A stretch of 23,143 nt of DNA, taken from a virus. Positions within the stretch are counted from its first letter, which is position 1, and each line of letters starts with the position of its first letter. The stretch covers positions 1 through 23,143 of the IMG/VR virus record IMGVR_UViG_3300047309_000205. One strand, given 5' to 3'. Made by a program: the position numbers and the translations under genes. This document shows positions 19,039-23,143 of the stretch, piece by piece. The notes below the pieces were generated by a model. It searched no databases. It was not told where the DNA came from and worked only from the letters and a program-made list of their open reading frames with translations.

Positions 19039-20046
19039 ATGACTACGCCACAAGAAAATCACGTTAACCCTTGGTATTTGCGTAATGTTAATCAAGCATT
19101 AGCTTTGGATGAAGCCACGGGTAATGTTTATATCAGAACTAATACCAGTATAGTAGGTAATGTAAGTATAGGTAATGTTGCCATAGGTAGTTTGGGCAAT
19201 GTTAATATAAGTGGCAACACCATGCCCGTATCTGGTAATGTAACGGCATTTCAGGGTACTGACCCCTGGACGGTTGATGGCAATGTTAGTATAACAAATC
19301 CTGCAACTGATATTACAATAGCTGACAGTACATATGAAATGAATGTTGCTCGTGGTTTAGTGGATAACCACAGTGCGGTACTTAGATCAGCTTATTTGCC
19401 GGATAGTACACAAAACATTGAAACCAGTATATGGGTAGAAGGTGGAATTTATCCTTTCGCAACTTGGAGTAGTGCACAAAAGTTATATGTAATTTCTACC
19501 AGTGTATCAGATACCGGTCAATCAATTTACATTGAGGGTTTAGATTCAAACTATGATTATCAAACCGAAACCATAACCACAAGCGGTACCAGTGCTGTAG
19601 CTACAACTAAAAACTTCCTTAGAATTTGGACCGCAACTATAACCAGCAGTAGTAGTGGGGCGGCAAATGCTGGTGAAATTACATTCAGACTAACAAGTGG
19701 TGCAGGTACTGTAGTTGCGCATATTGGTGCAGGTTTAGGTGTCACTAAATTAAGTCAATTCACTGTGCCAAGAAACTACAGTGCTTATGTGTTGTATGGT
19801 GATTGCACAACTTATCATGCTGGTGCGGGTAATGTTGGTACTTTGTTAAAAATGATGGTGAGACCGTTTGGTGGTAGTTTCGTAACTGCTTTTATCGCTG
19901 AAGTTGCTGGTGGTAATCCTTATCGTAATGACTTTGCGGTGCCCATGAAGCTTACGCAAAAAACAGATGTGGATGTTAGAGTAACAGTAGATACCAGTAA
20001 TACAAAAGCAACCGCCAATTGGCAAATAATTTTGATACCTAACTAA
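19039..20046 (+). CDS. Beta-rich virion structural protein with GN-repeat region
   Basis: 335 aa. It starts MTTPQENHVNPWYLRNVNQA, an N-terminus shared by structural proteins of aquatic T4-like phages. Residues about 38-85 are short repeats of the type G-N-V-x-I (GNVSIGNVAIGSLGNVNISG), as in beta-helix or fibre proteins. The rest is Ser/Thr/Gly/Val-rich beta sequence with no catalytic motif. It begins 3 nt after the basic protein and ends 3 nt before the next gene, without a clear ribosome binding site, so it is probably coupled. A tail fibre or head decoration part is likely; which one cannot be told. Confidence 0.7.
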   Translation: MTTPQENHVNPWYLRNVNQALALDEATGNVYIRTNTSIVGNVSIGNVAIGSLGNVNISGNTMPVSGNVTAFQGTDPWTVDGNVSITNPATDITIADSTYEMNVARGLVDNHSAVLRSAYLPDSTQNIETSIWVEGGIYPFATWSSAQKLYVISTSVSDTGQSIYIEGLDSNYDYQTETITTSGTSAVATTKNFLRIWTATITSSSSGAANAGEITFRLTSGAGTVVAHIGAGLGVTKLSQFTVPRNYSAYVLYGDCTTYHAGAGNVGTLLKMMVRPFGGSFVTAFIAEVAGGNPYRNDFAVPMKLTQKTDVDVRVTVDTSNTKATANWQIILIPN

Positions 20047-20049
20047 AAT

Positions 20050-21270
20050 ATGTCACTAAACGGGATCAGTACACTAGCAACCAAACAGTTGCGCCAAATA
20101 GGTAAATTAGATTTGGCCGCTAGTGATCGAGCCGCGGATGGCAATCCTAGGGCTTTTTACGATATTACTCAATTGCCAACGCAGTATTCTGGCAATGACA
20201 TATTAGACAATTCTAATACAGGTGGATTAATAGAGGGCAGACCTTGGATCGCAGTTAGTTACAGTATTGGAACCATACCTAGTAGTATAAACGAGGGTGT
20301 GGCAGGAACTATCAATGTAACAACTGTGGGCGTATCAGACGGCACAACGCTATATTGGACTATTAATAACGTAACAACAAGTGACGGTGACTTCACAGCT
20401 ACATCAGGATCATTTACAATTACTAGTAATGCGGGGTCATTTACCATCACACCAACTGCAGATGTCACGACAGAAGGTGCAGAAACATTTACGGTACAGA
20501 TTCGTACAGGATCTACGTCAGGTACAGTAGTAGCAACTACAAGCTCAATTACAGTTAACGATACCAGTATAACATCACCATTCGTGCAGTCCAGTTTGGT
20601 ATTTAACTTATTAACTGCTCCTAGTTCAGGCAGTGTTTGGACTGAGGATACCAATAATGGATACAATGGTACTGTATATAAAACTGGCACAGGATCGGCC
20701 ACTTATACTTCTAGCAATGGCGGGGGTTTAACACTGGGCCCAAGCAATGCGACCAACATGGCTATTATAGGCACCACATATACTTTACCAACCACTAACT
20801 GGTCAGTTGAAATGGTTGTTGATACGCAGCCAACCGGTTATTGGGCTGCACTATTTGGTAGCGACAGCTACATTGCTGGTCGAGGACATCTAGCCTATTG
20901 GGGAGCGGCAACAGGAACCAATGCGTTCACTGTTGGAAGTCCTACTAAGACAAACTTATATAATACAACTAACATACCAGCCACAGGATTAAAGCATATC
21001 GTAGTAACAGTGGCATCTAATACATTAAAATTGTATGTCAACGGAACACTAATCACTCCGACAACAACAAACTACAACGCTTCGCCGGCAAGCACGGGAT
21101 CAGCACTACAGTTTGGTTCTAGACATCCCAATGCTGGAACAGCCAATACTCCGTTTGATGCAACACCTGGTACATACTATCAGATGAGGGTATATAGCAA
21201 AGCTCTTAGCCAAGCAGAAGTGACAACTAACTATACTGCATCTAAAACATATACATCTGGATTACCTTAA
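20050..21270 (+). CDS. Virion adhesin-like protein with Calx-beta and LamG-like domains
   Basis: 406 aa. A short N-terminal virion-binding-like segment (about 1-65) leads to a Calx-beta type domain at about 70-175 (INEGVAGTINVTTVGVSDGT ... TTEGAETFTVQIRTGSTSG), then a concanavalin/laminin-G-like domain at about 185-400 with NWSVEMVVDTQPTGYWAALF, KHIVVTVASNTLKLYVNGT and the closing YQMRVYSKALSQAEVTTNY typical of LamG_3 folds. These domains bind calcium, carbohydrate or surfaces in other proteins, so a role in adsorption or in head decoration that holds the virion to surfaces is plausible. No ribosome binding site; 3 nt after the previous gene. Confidence 0.78.
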   Translation: MSLNGISTLATKQLRQIGKLDLAASDRAADGNPRAFYDITQLPTQYSGNDILDNSNTGGLIEGRPWIAVSYSIGTIPSSINEGVAGTINVTTVGVSDGTTLYWTINNVTTSDGDFTATSGSFTITSNAGSFTITPTADVTTEGAETFTVQIRTGSTSGTVVATTSSITVNDTSITSPFVQSSLVFNLLTAPSSGSVWTEDTNNGYNGTVYKTGTGSATYTSSNGGGLTLGPSNATNMAIIGTTYTLPTTNWSVEMVVDTQPTGYWAALFGSDSYIAGRGHLAYWGAATGTNAFTVGSPTKTNLYNTTNIPATGLKHIVVTVASNTLKLYVNGTLITPTTTNYNASPASTGSALQFGSRHPNAGTANTPFDATPGTYYQMRVYSKALSQAEVTTNYTASKTYTSGLP

Positions 21271-21276
21271 TAAATT

Positions 21277-22899
21277 ATGTTACTTTGCGAATTATTTGAT
21301 AGACCTTATACCTTTACCTGGGACGAACGTTGGTCACCACAGGAAATATCCGCACGAGCGCAAACACAAGCAGGAGCTCTGAAAGTGGCATTCTTGAGAT
21401 TCTACAGTGAAGATGTTATCACTGTAGAATTCAGCCTGGGCGATGGATTTGAACTTACTGGTCGTGGTGATGAGATCGCCATATTCGCCACGGTAAAACA
21501 GGCCATTGCGGAATATTTGAAACGATATGGTAGACCACGATTCCTGTTGTTCACCAGCAAGGGCGAGAAACGCACCAGGACCTACGGTCAGCTCATACGA
21601 CGATACGCAGCCGGCATGGGATATAAGACCACTACAGCCCACGCTTTGCCTGAAATAGTGCAAAAGAATTTAGGCGATTTCATGCCGCATGATGATTATT
21701 TTGTGTTGCAAGATACCCACAGCGTCGACGAAAATGAGCCTGTAACGGAATTATTTGAACCACGCACCGCATATAGGCTCACATGGGACGAACGTTATGC
21801 TCCCACAGAAATAGAAGCCCGGGCTCAAATTTCGCAGGGCCGAAAAATGAATATCACATTCCACAGATTGCTACGTGCCGAACCACGCGTCTTGGATATT
21901 TACTTTGACGTGGATCATAGTTTTAATGTGACCGGGCGTGGTGATCAATTCCGTATATTCAATACAGTGATTGCGGCGATCCGGCATTATGTGGAGCATT
22001 ATGATAGGCCGCAGATAATCACATTCCTCAGCAAAGGCGCCAGCCGTATCAAGTTATATCAACGCTTGATCCGTGAGATCGCCCCGGCCCTGGGATATAA
22101 AATCATGGATCCCAAGCTGTTGCCGGGACATGTTAAAGATGCTCTGGGCCAGGAAATGACCAGAGCTGATCATTTGTTCGCGCTGATGGACACCCATGCC
22201 GAACTAGATGAAGGCTGGCGTGAAAAAACTGCGGCAGCGATGGCGGCGGCCACGCTGGGCTATGGTGCGCTGGACCAAGCAAAAACACCCGCACCACAGG
22301 CTCCACAAGCTCAAATAGTTCAGCCACAAAAAGCTACTCCACAGACACAAAAATCTGCTCCACAGGCCAGTATAGATGACAAAATAGAAGCCAGCGTTCC
22401 GGAACAGCATCGCGAAGTAGTAAGTCAAGCCCGCGCTGCTGGAATACATGGTGATGAATTAGCACATTTTATGTCACAGGTAAAAAAAGAAGTGGGTGGG
22501 ACTTGGAGCCTAACAGAATTACCACCACCGGACAGCAAAAATCCTCGAGCATACTTTATGCGCAAGTATGATTTTAAAAAGACACTGGGCAATACAAAAA
22601 AAGGTGATGGTTGGTTATTTAGGGGCGGTGGTTACTTGCATTTGACTGGTCGTGACAACTATACAAGATGTAGCAAAGCCTTATATGGTGATGATAGACT
22701 GGTCGTAAATCCTGATATAGTGAGAACAGATCAGGATGCAGCTATTAAAACAGCGATTTGGTATTGGCAAAATCGAGTGGCAACACATGTGTCGGACTTT
22801 AGTAAGGCTTCGGTGGGGCAAGTTACTAAAAGAGTTAACAAGGGCCAAAAGGGTCTTAAACAGCGACAAGCCTATTACCAGCAACTAGCGCAACGTTAG
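21277..22899 (+). CDS. Two-repeat N-terminal region fused to GH19 peptidoglycan hydrolase
   Basis: 540 aa. The start MLLCELFDRP resembles the T4 Alt leader (MELITELFDED) with L-C-E at 3-5. Two homologous domains follow, about 11-150 and 165-310. Each has F/L-T-W-D-E-R, T-G-R-G-D-x-x-x-I-F, a helix with A-I-x-x-Y-x-x-x-Y-x-R-P, L-x-S-K-G and L-I-R-x-x-A-x-x-x-G-Y-K. A Gln/Pro/Thr-rich linker (about 330-365) leads to a GH19 chitinase/lysozyme-like domain (about 370-540): FMSQVKKEVGG with Glu405, Glu414 as second acidic residue, GDGWLFRGGGYLHLTGRDNY, and VTKRVNKGQKGLKQRQAYY. It should cleave cell-wall glycan. No holin lies nearby, so a virion-borne enzyme used at entry is as likely as lysis. It ends one base before a convergent gene. 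Confidence 0.85.
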   Translation: MLLCELFDRPYTFTWDERWSPQEISARAQTQAGALKVAFLRFYSEDVITVEFSLGDGFELTGRGDEIAIFATVKQAIAEYLKRYGRPRFLLFTSKGEKRTRTYGQLIRRYAAGMGYKTTTAHALPEIVQKNLGDFMPHDDYFVLQDTHSVDENEPVTELFEPRTAYRLTWDERYAPTEIEARAQISQGRKMNITFHRLLRAEPRVLDIYFDVDHSFNVTGRGDQFRIFNTVIAAIRHYVEHYDRPQIITFLSKGASRIKLYQRLIREIAPALGYKIMDPKLLPGHVKDALGQEMTRADHLFALMDTHAELDEGWREKTAAAMAAATLGYGALDQAKTPAPQAPQAQIVQPQKATPQTQKSAPQASIDDKIEASVPEQHREVVSQARAAGIHGDELAHFMSQVKKEVGGTWSLTELPPPDSKNPRAYFMRKYDFKKTLGNTKKGDGWLFRGGGYLHLTGRDNYTRCSKALYGDDRLVVNPDIVRTDQDAAIKTAIWYWQNRVATHVSDFSKASVGQVTKRVNKGQKGLKQRQAYYQQLAQR

Positions 22900-23142
22900 T
22901 TAACGAGAACGATACACGCGACGTACATATCGCGGATGTTCTGTCCTAAGATATTCCAGAAACTGTTGCCCTAATTTGGAATTCATGGCATGATAAAAAA
23001 TCTCATGACTCAGGATGTCATGGTAGACTTTGCTAAACTTTACCCCATGTTGTTCTGGTCCCAGTGCATGAGCCAGCTCATGAGCCAGTACATATAAATT
23101 TCTACCCTGTGGTGCCAATTCAATTACCTGTCCAGCAGCAGT
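22900..23142 (-). CDS. Zinc metallopeptidase-like protein, 5'-partial
   Basis: The last 80 residues of a minus-strand gene that runs out of the right window edge. VLAHELAHALGPEQHG carries the HExxH zincin motif with a following His (H-E-L-A-H...E-Q-H-G), and the tail HEIFYHAMNSKLGQQFLEYL is helical. The reading frame is open upstream of the first TTG (23118) to the edge, so that TTG is not the start. It may be a SprT-like or cell-wall-related metallopeptidase, but the family is not settled from this fragment. It is tail-to-tail with the GH19 gene with no intergenic base, and no terminator separates them. Confidence 0.72.
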   Translation of the reverse strand, partial: TAAGQVIELAPQGRNLYVLAHELAHALGPEQHGVKFSKVYHDILSHEIFYHAMNSKLGQQFLEYLRTEHPRYVRRVYRSR

Positions 23143-23143
23143 A

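Noticed and set aside
23116-23118. TTG as the start of the metallopeptidase-like gene
   Set aside because: The frame stays open to the window edge with plausible coding sequence (A-A-G-Q-V-I-E-L), so the gene is 5'-truncated by the window.

Overview
This window is part of a T4-type contractile-tailed phage genome (class Caudoviricetes, T4-like morphogenesis module). The evidence is the syntenic head block portal gp20 - gp67-like - gp68-like - protease gp21 - scaffold gp22 - major capsid gp23, a gp47/gp46 recombination pair, a T4-type baseplate-hub protein, and T4 late-promoter octamers (NATAAATA) before many late genes. The capsid protein is short (392 aa against 521 in T4), so this is probably a distant, aquatic 'far-T4' or cyanophage/pelagiphage-like relative. 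The host cannot be determined from the sequence. No tRNA, CRISPR or integration genes were seen.

Layout. 1-3388 (+): recombination module of gp47 (5' end outside the window), gp46, a histone-H1-like small protein and a PD-(D/E)XK nuclease. 3389-3874: convergent intergenic region with several strong inverted repeats and, on the minus strand, a small reading frame interrupted by TGA. 3875-4929 (-): gp26-type hub protein and a small downstream ORF, joined by a classic -1 slippery heptamer. 4941-4966: two face-to-face late promoters. 4982-9154 (+): tape measure and two proteins of unknown function. 9212-16078 (+): head cluster, interrupted by a GIY-YIG homing endonuclease gene after gp67. 16184-16978: second GIY-YIG gene after the capsid terminator. 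17039-22899 (+): accessory virion genes, namely a small conserved protein, a WCTAA-motif protein, a basic DUF6321-like protein, a beta-rich structural protein, a Calx-beta/LamG protein and a two-repeat protein fused to a GH19 muralytic domain. 22900-23142 (-): the end of a zinc metallopeptidase-like gene.

How it fits together. gp67/gp68/gp22 would form the prohead core, gp20 the portal vertex, gp23 the shell, and gp21 would cleave after (L/I)-x-E to mature the head. Several proteins of unknown function in the window begin with short peptides that end in (L/I)-x-E, like the T4 capsid-targeting sequences of Alt and IPI-III. They are candidates for protease-processed proteins packaged inside the head and ejected with the DNA, one of them carrying a peptidoglycan hydrolase.

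The most interesting signals are: (1) the putative -1 frameshift joining the hub protein to a small helical protein next to the tape measure gene, mimicking the G/GT tail-chaperone design; (2) an 11-bp hairpin that buries the gp20 start codon, with a late promoter in its loop; (3) a homing endonuclease whose C-terminus is a recoded copy of the gp67 C-terminus; (4) the set of capsid-targeting-like N-termini.
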